Positions 53,493 to 62,504 are shown, numbered from the stretch's first letter. The stretch: 64,000 bases of DNA from an uncultured Pseudomonadales bacterium (GCA_937775265.1 CALKBV010000007.1:1-64000), one strand, 5' to 3'. A program made the numbers and translations. The notes: generated by a model from the sequence alone, not told the origin.

Positions 53493-55595
53493 TTAGCCAT
53501 CCAGAGACGCAAAGTTCTTACCTTCGCTCACCAACTTCTTAAGCAGGTCAGAAGGTTTCCAGACTTCGTCACCGGTTTCCTCGAAAAACCGTTCCATATC
53601 TGCCAACACATTATGCAGCCCCTGTGTATCGGCGAACCACATCGGACCACCCACATAAGTCGGAAATCCATATCCGTTGACGTAGACAGTATCGATGTCG
53701 CCTGCCCGCAGGGCATGGCCCTCTTCCAGTAACTTTGCTCCTATGTTCACCAGAGGATACATACAGCGCTTCATAATCTCGTCGTCAGAAAAGTCTCGAC
53801 GGGTATACCCTAGATCTTCTGATACTTTTGCGATGACTGCATCCGCTTCAGGATCGGGGCGCGGTGTTCGGTCGCCTTCTGCATACTGGTAGTAGCCTTT
53901 GCCGTTCTTCTGGCCGTAGCGATCTAATTCGCATAGCTCATCCGGAATTCTGGCGGTTACTTCGTTGGTGCCCCCCATCATTTTTCGGGCGCGCCATCCC
54001 AGGTCCAGGCCAACCATATCGTTCATAGTAAATGGGCCCATGGCCAGGCCAAAATCAAAGATCACCTTGTCCACCTGTGCCGGAGTTGCACCTTCCAGGA
54101 TCATCAAAGCTGCCTGGCGTGTGTATCCACCCAGCATCCTGTTACCGATGAAGCCAGGGCAGTTTCCTGCCATCACTGAGACTTTTCCTAACCGCTTTCC
54201 TAGTGCCATGGCCGTACCAAGCACTACCGGCGATGAATCCTTTCCACGAACAACTTCCAGGAGTCGCATGACGTTTGCGGGGCTAAAGAAATGCATTCCG
54301 CACACAAATTCGGGTCTGTCCGTCATCCCTGCAATTGCGTCCACATCAAGCCCTGAAGTATTTGTTGCAAGCAGAGCGCCCTGCTTCATCACTTTGTCTA
54401 GCCGGGCGAATATTTCCTTTTTCAAATCGAGGTTTTCATAAACAGCCTCAACAACGATATCTCCGTCACCCAGGTCATCAAAATTTTCAGTAGGAATAAT
54501 CAGCGACATCCGCTTATCCATTTCTTCCTGGGTCAGCCTTCCCTTGGAGACAGTCCGCGCATAGTTGCCCTCGATCACCTTTATTCCACGGGCAAGATTC
54601 TCAGGATCGTTGTCATGAACCCGCACGGGTATACCAGCGTTGGCAAAACACATGGCAATACCACCACCCATTGTGCCGGCACCAATGACAGAGCCTTTGT
54701 TAATATCCAGTAACGGAACATCCTTAGACAGGCCCGGGATCTTGTTCGCCGCCCGTTCAGCAAAGAAAATATGGATCAGTGCTTCACGCTGCGGATCAGA
54801 CATACATTCCGCAAACCTTGCGCGCTCCACAGCCATACCCTCGTCAAAGCTTTCAGCATTCACCGCAGCTTCAACACATTGAAGAATCTGCGCTGGCGCA
54901 AACTGTCCGCGGTGAGTCTTATCCAGGTTGGCAGCGAATTTTTCGAACAGTGCCGTATTGCCCCGATCATCTGAGACCTTGTCTTCGAGGTCGCGAACCT
55001 TTCGTGTCGCGGCACCATCAGCAATGATTTCCTGGGCATAGGCAATTGCGTCATCAACGATGTCACCGCTGGCAACCCGATCGACGATACCCATGGTTAA
55101 CGCATCAGGCGCCATTATTGGGTTGCCGGAAACAATAGCCTGGACAGCCGCTTCTGCGCCAATAAGTCTCGGTAATCGCTGAGTACCACCAGCACCAGGG
55201 AGTAGCCCCAGTTTCACTTCCGGCAAACCAACAGGAGCAGTCGCTGCAGCAATTCTGTAATCACAGCAAAGCGCAACTTCGAGCCCACCGCCAAATGCCG
55301 TCCCGTTGATGGCGGCTATGATCGGCTTGGTGCTGCCTTCCATCTTGTCCAGAGCCTCACCCAGTCCCACGCCCTCGGTTGCAGCAGCGCCAAACTCGCT
55401 GATATCAGCGCCGGCAATAAACGCTCTGTGCATTCCCGTTAAAACAATAGCCTCGATGGCATCATCAGCCAGGGCGCTGCTTACGCCGTCAAAGAGCCCC
55501 TGCCGGACACCAGATGACAAGGGGTTTACGGGTGGATTATCGATACTGAGGAGTGCGATGTTGCCACGAGCTTCGTAATGGACAGTGCCTTTCAT
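53493..55595 (-). CDS. FadB-like fused enoyl-CoA hydratase / 3-hydroxyacyl-CoA dehydrogenase
   Basis: The 700-residue protein has a crotonase domain (residues 1-190) with the oxyanion motifs A-F-I-A-G-A-D-I and N-G-T-A-F-G-G-G-L-E-V-A-L, and the catalytic glutamates in G-G-L-E and L-P-E-V-K-L-G-L-L-P-G. The dehydrogenase part begins V-I-G-A-G-T-M-G-G-G-I at about residue 305, with S-N-T-S-type motif as T-N-T-S-G-L and the catalytic histidine in G-M-H-F-F-S-P-A. It performs two steps of fatty acid beta-oxidation in the cytoplasm. The order (hydratase first) is that of FadB/FadJ and the peroxisomal enzyme. No thiolase gene is adjacent. The start at 55595 follows gagagaag; a GTG/ATG 15 bases earlier is also in frame. 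Confidence 0.9.
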   Translation of the reverse strand: MKGTVHYEARGNIALLSIDNPPVNPLSSGVRQGLFDGVSSALADDAIEAIVLTGMHRAFIAGADISEFGAAATEGVGLGEALDKMEGSTKPIIAAINGTAFGGGLEVALCCDYRIAAATAPVGLPEVKLGLLPGAGGTQRLPRLIGAEAAVQAIVSGNPIMAPDALTMGIVDRVASGDIVDDAIAYAQEIIADGAATRKVRDLEDKVSDDRGNTALFEKFAANLDKTHRGQFAPAQILQCVEAAVNAESFDEGMAVERARFAECMSDPQREALIHIFFAERAANKIPGLSKDVPLLDINKGSVIGAGTMGGGIAMCFANAGIPVRVHDNDPENLARGIKVIEGNYARTVSKGRLTQEEMDKRMSLIIPTENFDDLGDGDIVVEAVYENLDLKKEIFARLDKVMKQGALLATNTSGLDVDAIAGMTDRPEFVCGMHFFSPANVMRLLEVVRGKDSSPVVLGTAMALGKRLGKVSVMAGNCPGFIGNRMLGGYTRQAALMILEGATPAQVDKVIFDFGLAMGPFTMNDMVGLDLGWRARKMMGGTNEVTARIPDELCELDRYGQKNGKGYYQYAEGDRTPRPDPEADAVIAKVSEDLGYTRRDFSDDEIMKRCMYPLVNIGAKLLEEGHALRAGDIDTVYVNGYGFPTYVGGPMWFADTQGLHNVLADMERFFEETGDEVWKPSDLLKKLVSEGKNFASLDG

Positions 55596-55740
55596 TGGGT
55601 CTTCTCTCATTCAAATCGCGCGAGTATATCCCAGTTGGCTAGAGAGTACTTAGTCCGGATTTATACCGCCTGTATATCGATGATAAAAGACTTTGGTCAA
55701 TTTGGTACTATTGGCCTCCCGAAAGTCCTCAGTAACTCAA

Positions 55741-55953
55741 GTGGCCGATAAAACTCCAGACCTAGCACCTCCAGAAAAGATACTTCCGGCGCTAATTCAC
55801 CACTATTCGCTGGAAAACCCGGCTGGCTCTGTTTCAGATACCACCCGCTTGATTGATCTGTTGCAGAAACTCCCTTCACTTTCAGCCGAAGATCACCTTG
55901 ATACACTCGCAGCTCAACTGAAGACCCATCAGCTACGAAGAGCTGACCGTTGA
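55741..55953 (+). CDS. Hypothetical small protein, 70 residues
   Basis: Not recognised. A GTG at 55741 gives a hydrophilic protein (A-P-P-E-K-I-L-P-A-L-I-H-H-Y then two helices, L-I-D-L-L-Q-K-L and L-D-T-L-A-A-Q-L-K). The ribosome site is weak. It is divergent from the FadB-like gene. Confidence 0.35.
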   Translation: MADKTPDLAPPEKILPALIHHYSLENPAGSVSDTTRLIDLLQKLPSLSAEDHLDTLAAQLKTHQLRRADR

Positions 55954-56017
55954 TTCATCGTAGAGTTATTATCATTTAAGAATCCCCTAACCACATCACC
56001 AATCTACAGGCATCTTC

Positions 56018-56257
56018 TTGATTACCGACAATATTACGTTCGATAAACTTCTGTCTGATATAGACCTGCAGATCGAAGTGTTAAACGCTATCGCTGCAGA
56101 CAATCCGATTCTCAATGAACAACTGCGTTTATTGCTCGAATCTCGCGAGATGCTGCTCTTCCAGGAGATGGAAATGCACAGACTAGAGGATTTGATAGAC
56201 CAGGATGAACTAGGCGACCATACCGCCGTAATCGATCAGCAAGCTGATGAAGTCTGA
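56018..56257 (+). CDS. Hypothetical small acidic protein, 79 residues
   Basis: Not recognised. A TTG start gives an acidic, helical, leucine-rich protein (about 20 D/E residues) likely to form a coiled coil or bind another protein. No ATG is available in frame near the start, so it may be a fragment. A GNAT remnant follows on the same strand. Confidence 0.35.
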   Translation: MITDNITFDKLLSDIDLQIEVLNAIAADNPILNEQLRLLLESREMLLFQEMEMHRLEDLIDQDELGDHTAVIDQQADEV

Positions 56258-56264
56258 GTTTTAA

Positions 56265-56510
56265 ACTTTTGAAAGGAATGACATTGAGGCTGTCACCACC
56301 CTTCTTGGGGCAATCCTGCCTGATGAACAGCCCCACAATGGGGGTCCCTATATCAACTCGACCGATCACCCGCGCAAGCCAGGTGGAGAGAAACTGAACC
56401 TGCAGGTTCGAGATGGCAATGCCTCTGCCGAGTCCTTCTACGAATCGCCTGGGTTCATACTTGGGTTCATCAAGGAACCACGGACCAGTATGGGGAAGCT
56501 GGTCGTCTAA
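56265..56510 (+). pseudogene. GNAT acetyltransferase with its middle deleted
   Basis: The frame has an N-terminal GNAT-like helix (N-D-I-E-A-V-T-T-L-L) and then jumps to the C-terminal part L-N-L-Q-V-R-D-G-N-A-S-A-E-S-F-Y-E-S-P-G-F and ends R-T-S-M-G-K-L. The acetyl-CoA-binding loop (Q/R-x-x-G-x-G/A) is missing and there is no start codon. It converges with the HD-PhyH gene 5 bp away. Confidence 0.7.
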
Positions 56511-56515
56511 CGATT

Positions 56516-57835
56516 CTATTCAAGAGAGACAGGGTTCCCAACATTAAAAACGCCAGCGTCATACTGGGCACCTTCGCGTCGTTCCACATCCGGCGGAAAA
56601 ACCCGTCTTTTCTCTGCAAAGTACCGCGCCCGGAAATCGCCGTCAGTTGCCTTATTGTAAGTCGCGTACAATACCCTGCGGGACGCATTACTGAGGTTGG
56701 CCGCTGAGCGGTGCGGCACATAGGAATCGAAAAGTACAAGATCACCCGGAGCGGTTTCTATGGGTTCCCATTGGAACTGTCCAACCACTTCATCAGACAG
56801 CGTCAGGTCTTCTTTCATTTCAAGCGAGGCATCATGCCGTGATGTTCTTGCAATTTCCAGGCAACCATTATCTGTTGTTCCCGGGTCAATGCTCAACATC
56901 ATGGTGACATGGAATCGTTGCCCGAAGGTGGTAAACGCTGGTGCATCCTGGTGGGCAGAAAAACCCTGCCCCCCCGGGAGCTTGAAGTTTATTTTCTCCT
57001 TGAACAACGCGGCACGTTCGTTAATCAGCAGAGAGAACAGATTCAGGTTTGCATTCCCCAGCAACAGTTCTGCGTAAACGGGTTCATATTGCAGAAAATT
57101 TTCGATTCGACACAGGGTACGGGTGTCGCCTCCAGCCCCTTCAAAGTATTTCATCCATTTGCCAGCCACTTCCGGCCTTGTCTGTAAGTCATCGGTAGCT
57201 GATGTGATCGAAACCATTTCGTCTTCACTGTACCAGCCCTTTATGTGAAGCCAACCAAAGCGGTCCCAGTGATCCAGTTGTGCCTCAGAAATTGACTGCT
57301 GGCAATGACGCGCCAACATCGCGCGATAATATTCGAGGTTCGGCCTGTCTGCTTGCGGCTCCTTTGCGGCCTCATCCCATGCACGCAGGCGCAATGCATC
57401 CCTGAAGCCCGGACGCGCTTTGAAGGCGGATAACTCTTCATCGCTCATTGGACCACCCTGGTAATCCAGCGTCCTGCGGCTTGCCGGAGACAACCTCGCA
57501 ACGTATTCCAGGGTAGTCACTGCCAGGTAGCGTTTCGCATCTACATGGGCACCTACAAGCGCGGAGATTTCTGGCTGCAAACCGATGGCGACCAAATACT
57601 CTGCACCCAACCTGTCGTGGTCCCGGGCACCCAGGCCTTCCATCTGCAACGCCTCTGGATTGCACCAATGACCAACGTCATGAAGCAGCGCCGCAAGTAC
57701 CATGTGTTCACTAGCACCCGCCTTAATTGCGAGACCCGCAGCCTGTAACCCGTGTTCGAGCTGGCTTACAGGCTCGCCCACATAAGCCAATTCTGAAAGG
57801 TTCTCAAGGGACTTCAACAGCTTAGTAATACTCAT
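56516..57835 (-). CDS. HD-domain diiron oxygenase fused to PhyH-type 2OG hydroxylase (phosphonate-degradation-like)
   Basis: Residues 1-170 form an HD domain: Y18-V-G-E21, H28, H52-D53, H73, H97 and D154 are at the positions of the metal ligands and the Tyr/Glu gate pair of PhnZ, a mixed-valent diiron enzyme that cleaves 2-amino-1-hydroxyethylphosphonate. Residues 180-439 form a PhyH domain with the iron triad H295-x-D297 and H375 (V-P-H-R-S). PhnY* is the 2OG hydroxylase that makes PhnZ's substrate. In known systems (PhnY*/PhnZ, TmpA/TmpB) they are separate proteins; here one chain holds both steps, in the order oxygenase then hydroxylase. The substrate may be another phosphonate. Start ATG 57835. 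Confidence 0.78.
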   Translation of the reverse strand: MSITKLLKSLENLSELAYVGEPVSQLEHGLQAAGLAIKAGASEHMVLAALLHDVGHWCNPEALQMEGLGARDHDRLGAEYLVAIGLQPEISALVGAHVDAKRYLAVTTLEYVARLSPASRRTLDYQGGPMSDEELSAFKARPGFRDALRLRAWDEAAKEPQADRPNLEYYRAMLARHCQQSISEAQLDHWDRFGWLHIKGWYSEDEMVSITSATDDLQTRPEVAGKWMKYFEGAGGDTRTLCRIENFLQYEPVYAELLLGNANLNLFSLLINERAALFKEKINFKLPGGQGFSAHQDAPAFTTFGQRFHVTMMLSIDPGTTDNGCLEIARTSRHDASLEMKEDLTLSDEVVGQFQWEPIETAPGDLVLFDSYVPHRSAANLSNASRRVLYATYNKATDGDFRARYFAEKRRVFPPDVERREGAQYDAGVFNVGNPVSLE

Positions 57836-57942
57836 GCAGGTATTTTACACATCCCGCAGCCATCAACGATGAGTTCCGACGTTAACGCTGGATCACTCCC
57901 CTTTTCGGTCACACTGGAACGGAAGTATCCTGCCGTTCGCCT

Positions 57943-57969
57943 TAAAAAAAACCTGCCCGAAAGCAGGTT
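57943..57969 (-). terminator. Strong rho-independent terminator (minus strand)
   Basis: A perfect 7-bp stem aacctgc/gcaggtt with loop ccgaaa (plus strand), followed on the minus strand by a T-run from the A-run 57943-57951. It lies 320 bp downstream of cysZ. Confidence 0.85.
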
Positions 57970-58288
57970 ATGGCCTTAGGCCGAAAGCTGAAAAACTGAC
58001 TTCTATCTGTTATACCAGCCCGGCTAAAGGCGTACCTGTACGTTTCCGCAAGTTACCGGCATCGACAATTGGGAGCTGGGTTTCCATATTCACTCGGCCC
58101 CGGATGAAGCTATGAGAAGCCCCGGCAGCTAAAGCTGATGCGATCCGCTTAACACCTATTTGCGGGGTGACCCGTTCAGGCAGGTCGAGAGTAGAGTATT
58201 GTGTGTTGACACAACCCCTTCCCTTCTAAGATCAGGCCTGTGTGAACACGCTGCGCGGATTGGAACGCAGCTTCTATGGATTTGTCAG
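57970..58288 (-). other. Non-coding stretch between cysZ and its terminator (319 bp)
   Basis: No gene on either strand. On the minus strand this would be transcribed after cysZ and ended by the terminator at 57943-57969. It contains GC-rich self-complementary pieces (gccggggc / gccccgg near 58095-58125). It could be a long 3' UTR or a small RNA. It does not match 6S, 4.5S, tmRNA or RNase P as far as I can recognise. Confidence 0.4.
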
Positions 58289-58993
58289 CTAGCGCAGGTG
58301 CTCGACCCAGAAACGTGTACCACCGGCCACACCTATCGGCATTAATATCAGGTTCACGACAGGCACCGTTAATAGCAGATAGGCAGGTAATCCGAACATC
58401 AAGGCATCAAACCGCCTTGCTCTCATACGTGATTGCAACTCTCCAAAAGAAACATCGTTGTTGTCGGCAGCGTAGTCTGCGTACTGGATAGACATCATCC
58501 AAGCCCCGAACAAAACCCAAAGAAACGGCGCGACCGTATTGATAACCGGAATAATGGTGATCAACAGCAAACCCAGCAACCTGGGTAATATATAGCGTAA
58601 TTTTCCCAGTTCCCTTGCAACCGAGCGCGGCAGGATTAACCAGGGGGATACTGTCGATACCGGCGCAGCGCCCGTCAGTACCTGTTCCACTTTGATCGAC
58701 AGAATTGCATTAAAAGGCGAGGCAATGATGTTCGCCACAAACGTAAAAACAAAAAGAATCAGTACCAGCAGTACGATCAGCGAAATCCCCCAGACCAGCC
58801 AATAAAGAGCGGACATCCAGTCAGGAAACCAGGCAACAATGATGGCAACCCAGTCGCCGAAATGGGAATAGGACAACGCCACCAACAACGTCAGCACCAC
58901 AGCATTAATAAGACACGGAACAATGAAATATCGCCGCAGCCCGGGGCGGCGAATTAGTTGGAAACCATCAAGGAAACATTCAAGACCGGTCAT
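58289..58993 (-). CDS. cysZ: CysZ sulfate transporter (EI24 family)
   Basis: The 234-residue membrane protein matches CysZ: a start G-F-Q-L-I-R-R-P-G-L-R-R-Y-F-I-V-P, a re-entrant/core segment N-I-I-A-S-P-F-N-A-I-L, and R-E-L-G-K-L-R-Y-I-L-P-R. The last third has P-F-L-W-V-L-F-G-A-W and D-Y-A-A-D-N-N. CysZ brings sulfate to the cysteine pathway. The start overlaps the upstream small ORF (ATGA). Length is slightly below the E. coli protein (about 250). Confidence 0.9.
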   Translation of the reverse strand: MTGLECFLDGFQLIRRPGLRRYFIVPCLINAVVLTLLVALSYSHFGDWVAIIVAWFPDWMSALYWLVWGISLIVLLVLILFVFTFVANIIASPFNAILSIKVEQVLTGAAPVSTVSPWLILPRSVARELGKLRYILPRLLGLLLITIIPVINTVAPFLWVLFGAWMMSIQYADYAADNNDVSFGELQSRMRARRFDALMFGLPAYLLLTVPVVNLILMPIGVAGGTRFWVEHLR

Positions 58994-59172
58994 CGTATTT
59001 GTAGGTAATAATCCCTGGTGGGCAGACGGTAAGGGTGATCACGAAGCCCCTCAACCGAGGCTTCAGCGATACCCCTAAAAATTTTGTCCTGGTCGTACCG
59101 GATGGAGTGAATCACTGAATGATTGCTTAACGAGACATCTTGCTTGTTAACGTTCAAACAAACCATACCCAA
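58990..59172 (-). CDS. Small hypothetical protein, 60 residues, coupled to cysZ
   Basis: The frame starts 16 bp after the carboxylesterase stop and ends overlapping the cysZ ATG by 4 bp, an operon-like setting that makes translation plausible. The peptide (S-V-I-H-S-I-R-Y-D-Q-D-K-I-F, then P-Y-R-L-P-T-R-D-Y-Y) has no recognised domain or membrane segment. Confidence 0.4.
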   Translation of the reverse strand: MGMVCLNVNKQDVSLSNHSVIHSIRYDQDKIFRGIAEASVEGLRDHPYRLPTRDYYLQIR

Positions 59173-59188
59173 ACCCCGGATTCAGCAG

Positions 59189-60658
59189 CTATCGGATGCC
59201 TTCCCAGGCGTTAAGCCTTGGCAACTCTCCGTTATCCACAAGGGATGAGGTGTCATCAAAATGCTTTACGGTTCTTTTCTCCAGATCGTATTTAGGCCAA
59301 CCGGGTTCATCACCCTGAATGAAGCTGGTCCAGACACTATGCATCTCATCCGAAACAGCCTGGGGCAACTCACCCTCCCCGATAAAGGAGTCAACGCCGG
59401 AGGACGTGAGCGTATTGAAAACAAAGGGTATTTCCAGCGCATGAGTCGCTTTTAGATGACCGTTCCTGGACTCCCAGTCAAACTGGTACATCCAGGTGTC
59501 TGCACCATGCGCTAGCCTATCTTCCACATGTCGAATCGCCGGAATCTTGAAGGTAAAATCGGTGCCTAGCTCAATCGCGAGTTCAGTTTCTGTAGCGCCG
59601 GGCAGCATCTCTCGGTACGCCTCGACCAGTGATTCACTCCCGTAGGCTTTGGCCTGGTAACGCAGTTTTTCCGGTGATATTTTCTCCACCACAAAAAGAG
59701 TATTTTCATCCTTGTTGGTTCCGGTCAGCACGGGAACACTAGCACCTACACCCGCCCGGATGGATTCGCGAAGTGGAATTGGCAGCACTTCATTTAGCTC
59801 AACTGGATAAAATGCCTGCACACCATTGCCAATGTTCATATGGTTATAGCGCACATCCACCCGAGATTGTGCCTTCAGGATGTCCAGCACACTTGCCGAC
59901 TTAAGCTCATCAATAGATTCGACACCAAGCTCGTCTATCAACAAATCTGCAACCACTTTCCCGACGTCATCCGTCAAGGTGTGGTGCGTCGCTCCGCTTT
60001 GCGGGATCGCGCGACGAAACAGGCCCTGCGCCTGCTCGCAGCCGAGTAACGTTGCAACCGAAAACCCCCCTGCGGATTCGCCCGCAATGGTGACCTTCGA
60101 TGGATCACCCCCGAAACCTGAAATGTTGTCCCTCACCCATTCCAGTGCTTTGATCTGGTCACAGATGCCATTAACACCAGAGGTGGCATAATCATCGCCA
60201 AACCTGGACAAGTCAGTGAACCCCAGCGCTCCTAACCGGTAGTTAATCGAAACTACAACGATATCTCCGTTCAGTGCAAAACTGGTCCCGTTGTACCATG
60301 GCACTGCTCCCTGGCCTGACCTGTAAGCCCCCCCATGAATCCAAACCAGCACAGGCCTCTTTTTTTGATCGATTGCCGGTGTGCAAACATTCAGGAAGAG
60401 GCAATCTTCATTCCAGTTCACTGGCACTGAGTCAGTCATGCCACCGGAAGGTAGCTGTGGGGCGGCTGGTCCGAACCTGGTTGCGTCACGAATATCATCC
60501 CAAGATACCGGCGATACCGGGCGCTTAAATCGTCGGTCCCCAACCGGCGGTTCGGCATAAGGAATACCATTAAACAACAGGACCCCATTTTTCTCGCGCC
60601 CAAGAACAAGACCGTGTTGTGTTGAAGTAATTGGAGATTGCTGTTCTTTTATCGACAT
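59189..60658 (-). CDS. Type B carboxylesterase
   Basis: The 489-residue hydrolase has F-N-G-I-P-Y-A-E-P-P-V-G near residue 32, the oxyanion block V-W-I-H-G-G-A-Y-R-S-G, nucleophile G-E-S-A-G-G-F, the acid in T-N-K-D-E-N-T-L-F and the histidine in T-H-A-L-E-I-P-F-V-F. These are the standard type B (cholinesterase-like) triad positions. The ATG at 60658 is chosen because the 24 residues further upstream would overlap the divergent gene's start region and do not look like the family. No signal peptide, so cytoplasmic. It heads the operon with the small ORF and cysZ. Confidence 0.9.
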   Translation of the reverse strand: MSIKEQQSPITSTQHGLVLGREKNGVLLFNGIPYAEPPVGDRRFKRPVSPVSWDDIRDATRFGPAAPQLPSGGMTDSVPVNWNEDCLFLNVCTPAIDQKKRPVLVWIHGGAYRSGQGAVPWYNGTSFALNGDIVVVSINYRLGALGFTDLSRFGDDYATSGVNGICDQIKALEWVRDNISGFGGDPSKVTIAGESAGGFSVATLLGCEQAQGLFRRAIPQSGATHHTLTDDVGKVVADLLIDELGVESIDELKSASVLDILKAQSRVDVRYNHMNIGNGVQAFYPVELNEVLPIPLRESIRAGVGASVPVLTGTNKDENTLFVVEKISPEKLRYQAKAYGSESLVEAYREMLPGATETELAIELGTDFTFKIPAIRHVEDRLAHGADTWMYQFDWESRNGHLKATHALEIPFVFNTLTSSGVDSFIGEGELPQAVSDEMHSVWTSFIQGDEPGWPKYDLEKRTVKHFDDTSSLVDNGELPRLNAWEGIR

Positions 60659-60706
60659 AAGCGTTACTTTTGTCACCTGTGAATTTATGCAAACGACCTC
60701 GATTGT

Positions 60707-61660
60707 ATGGCCTCTGACCCAATGAAACAAATTCCAAGCATCAGTCTTCGTGAGCTAAAGACAAATAACCGTGAAACGATCCAAAATCTTGCGAATGCCT
60801 GCCGGTACTGGGGCTTTTTTCGGCTGGTTGATCTAGACCTTAAGAAGGGAACAACGGACCAGTTACTGGCCGCAATGAAGGTTTTTTTTGATCTGCCACA
60901 CGAAGAGAAGAAACAACTATCGCGAACAGAGAAAAACCCGTGGGGCTATTTCGATCAGGAACTCACGAAGAACAAGCAGGACTGGAAAGAGATCTTTGAC
61001 CTTAGTCTGGATCAGGCTGACCCACATAATCAACGTCAAACGCCCTGGCCCTCGAGTCTATCGGGGTTTCGCGAAACGATGCTTCACTGGCACCACTTGT
61101 GCGAAACAATCAGCCTGACACTGCTTGAATCCATTATGCAGTCTCTCCGACTACATCGATCTTCATTAGCGCAGCATTTCACCCACGGTAATTCCAGCTT
61201 CCTTCGACTGAACCACTACCCGGTTTGCAAAGAGCCAGCAGATCCAGAAGAAGATTTTCCTACCGAAGGTCACCTGGGGATTTACCATCACACGGACGCA
61301 GGTGCTGTAACGGTGTTACTGCAGGGTGAAGTCGCTGGCTTGCAGGTACGTCATAACGACACCTGGACAACCATTGCCAGCGAGAATGACAGCCTGATTA
61401 TCAATGTCGGCGATCTGGTCCAGGTATGGTCCAACGATCGCTACAAGGCGCCGCTGCACCGTGTTCTGGCCAACAGTAAGCAAGGCCGCTTTAGCGCCGC
61501 TTTTTTTATGAACCCTGATTTTTCTACTAACTGCATTCCACAGACTGGAGATAAGCCGCTCTATCGATCCGTCAACTGGGGTGAGTTCCGATCCGCAAGA
61601 GCCGCGGGTGACTACGCGAACATCGGGGACGAAGTACAGATTAGCGATTATCGCATCTGA
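60707..61660 (+). CDS. Fe(II)/2-oxoglutarate oxygenase, isopenicillin-N-synthase-like
   Basis: The 317-residue protein begins with the DIOX_N domain (I-P-S-I-S-L, C-R-Y-W-G-F-F-R-L-V) and has the 2OG-Fe(II) core: H-x-D as H-H-T-D-A-G-A-V-T-V-L near residue 198, the distal histidine in A-P-L-H-R-V-L, and R in G-R-F-S-A for 2-oxoglutarate. L-N-H-Y-P near residue 172 is also typical. Substrates of this group range widely. Start ATG 60707; a second ATG at 60722 could be used. It is divergent from the carboxylesterase by 48 bp and converges 2 bp from the TauD gene. Confidence 0.9.
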   Translation: MASDPMKQIPSISLRELKTNNRETIQNLANACRYWGFFRLVDLDLKKGTTDQLLAAMKVFFDLPHEEKKQLSRTEKNPWGYFDQELTKNKQDWKEIFDLSLDQADPHNQRQTPWPSSLSGFRETMLHWHHLCETISLTLLESIMQSLRLHRSSLAQHFTHGNSSFLRLNHYPVCKEPADPEEDFPTEGHLGIYHHTDAGAVTVLLQGEVAGLQVRHNDTWTTIASENDSLIINVGDLVQVWSNDRYKAPLHRVLANSKQGRFSAAFFMNPDFSTNCIPQTGDKPLYRSVNWGEFRSARAAGDYANIGDEVQISDYRI

Positions 61661-61662
61661 CG

Positions 61663-62478
61663 TTAAGCGTCGGGCCGTTCGCCTGCGATAATAGAAACCC
61701 GCTCACCGTAACGCTCATGGGGATAATAATCCCATATCGCATGATGCTGCGTGCAACGATTGTCCCAGAACGTCAGAGTGCCAGGCTCCCAGCTCACTCG
61801 ACACGTTAACCTTGGCACTGTCGCAATATGATCGAACAGAAAACCTAGCATCGCTTTCGACTCACCCGGGTTTAAGCCCTTAATGTGCGAGGTAAAACCG
61901 GAATTTACGTACAGCACCTTCCTGCCTGTCTCCGGGTGGGTAACAACCACAGGGTGCTCATTTTTCGAGTAGCCGCCTTCAGGTGGTGTACTTTTATAGG
62001 CACCGACATAGGGAAGCGCGCCGTCATGCACCGCAACCAGGCCACCCAGAAGTTCTTTCATTGTTTCCGAGAGCATTTCATAGGCCAGGTACATGTCGGC
62101 ATACATCGTATCGCCGCCCCCATAATCGGGGACCTGCTTCATGTAGAGCATGGAACCCATAGGCGGATACTCATCGCAGGTAACATCTGTGTGCCAGCCA
62201 TTACCGGCGGTATAAGCGGAATCTTTTGTGGTCTTCACCACTAACATTTCAGGATCGCCAGTTCCTTCATAGTTCATCGGGTGGGTATGCAGCTTGCCGA
62301 ACCTGCGTGCAAAATCCTTGTGCTGATCTCTGGTCAGTTGCTGATCGCGAAAAACCAGCACCCCCCAATCAAGAAACGCTTGGTGAATACCAGCGAAGGC
62401 TTCGTTACCAAGAGGCTTGGATAAATCTACATCTCTGATTTCTGCCCCAATATGAGGGGTAATAGGCGTCACATTCAT
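61663..62478 (-). CDS. TauD/TfdA family dioxygenase
   Basis: The 271-residue protein is an Fe(II)/2OG dioxygenase of the TauD family: P-H-I-G-A-E-I-R-D-V-D-L-S at the start, H-x-D in N-G-W-H-T-D-V-T, the T in T-M-Y-A-D-M-Y-L-A-Y, and the distal histidine and arginine in Q-H-H-A-I-W-D-Y and H-E-R-Y-G-E-R. TauD splits taurine to sulfite, other members act on alkylsulfates or phenoxyacids. Nearby cysZ would fit a sulfur source role (inference). Start ATG 62478, 26 bp after the DUF523 gene on the same strand. Confidence 0.9.
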   Translation of the reverse strand: MNVTPITPHIGAEIRDVDLSKPLGNEAFAGIHQAFLDWGVLVFRDQQLTRDQHKDFARRFGKLHTHPMNYEGTGDPEMLVVKTTKDSAYTAGNGWHTDVTCDEYPPMGSMLYMKQVPDYGGGDTMYADMYLAYEMLSETMKELLGGLVAVHDGALPYVGAYKSTPPEGGYSKNEHPVVVTHPETGRKVLYVNSGFTSHIKGLNPGESKAMLGFLFDHIATVPRLTCRVSWEPGTLTFWDNRCTQHHAIWDYYPHERYGERVSIIAGERPDA

Positions 62479-62504
62479 AACAACACCCTGACATACTTCG
62501 CGCC

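Noticed and set aside
57970..58288. Housekeeping RNA (6S, 4.5S, tmRNA or RNase P) downstream of cysZ
   Set aside because: None of the conserved core sequences of these RNAs is present on either strand.
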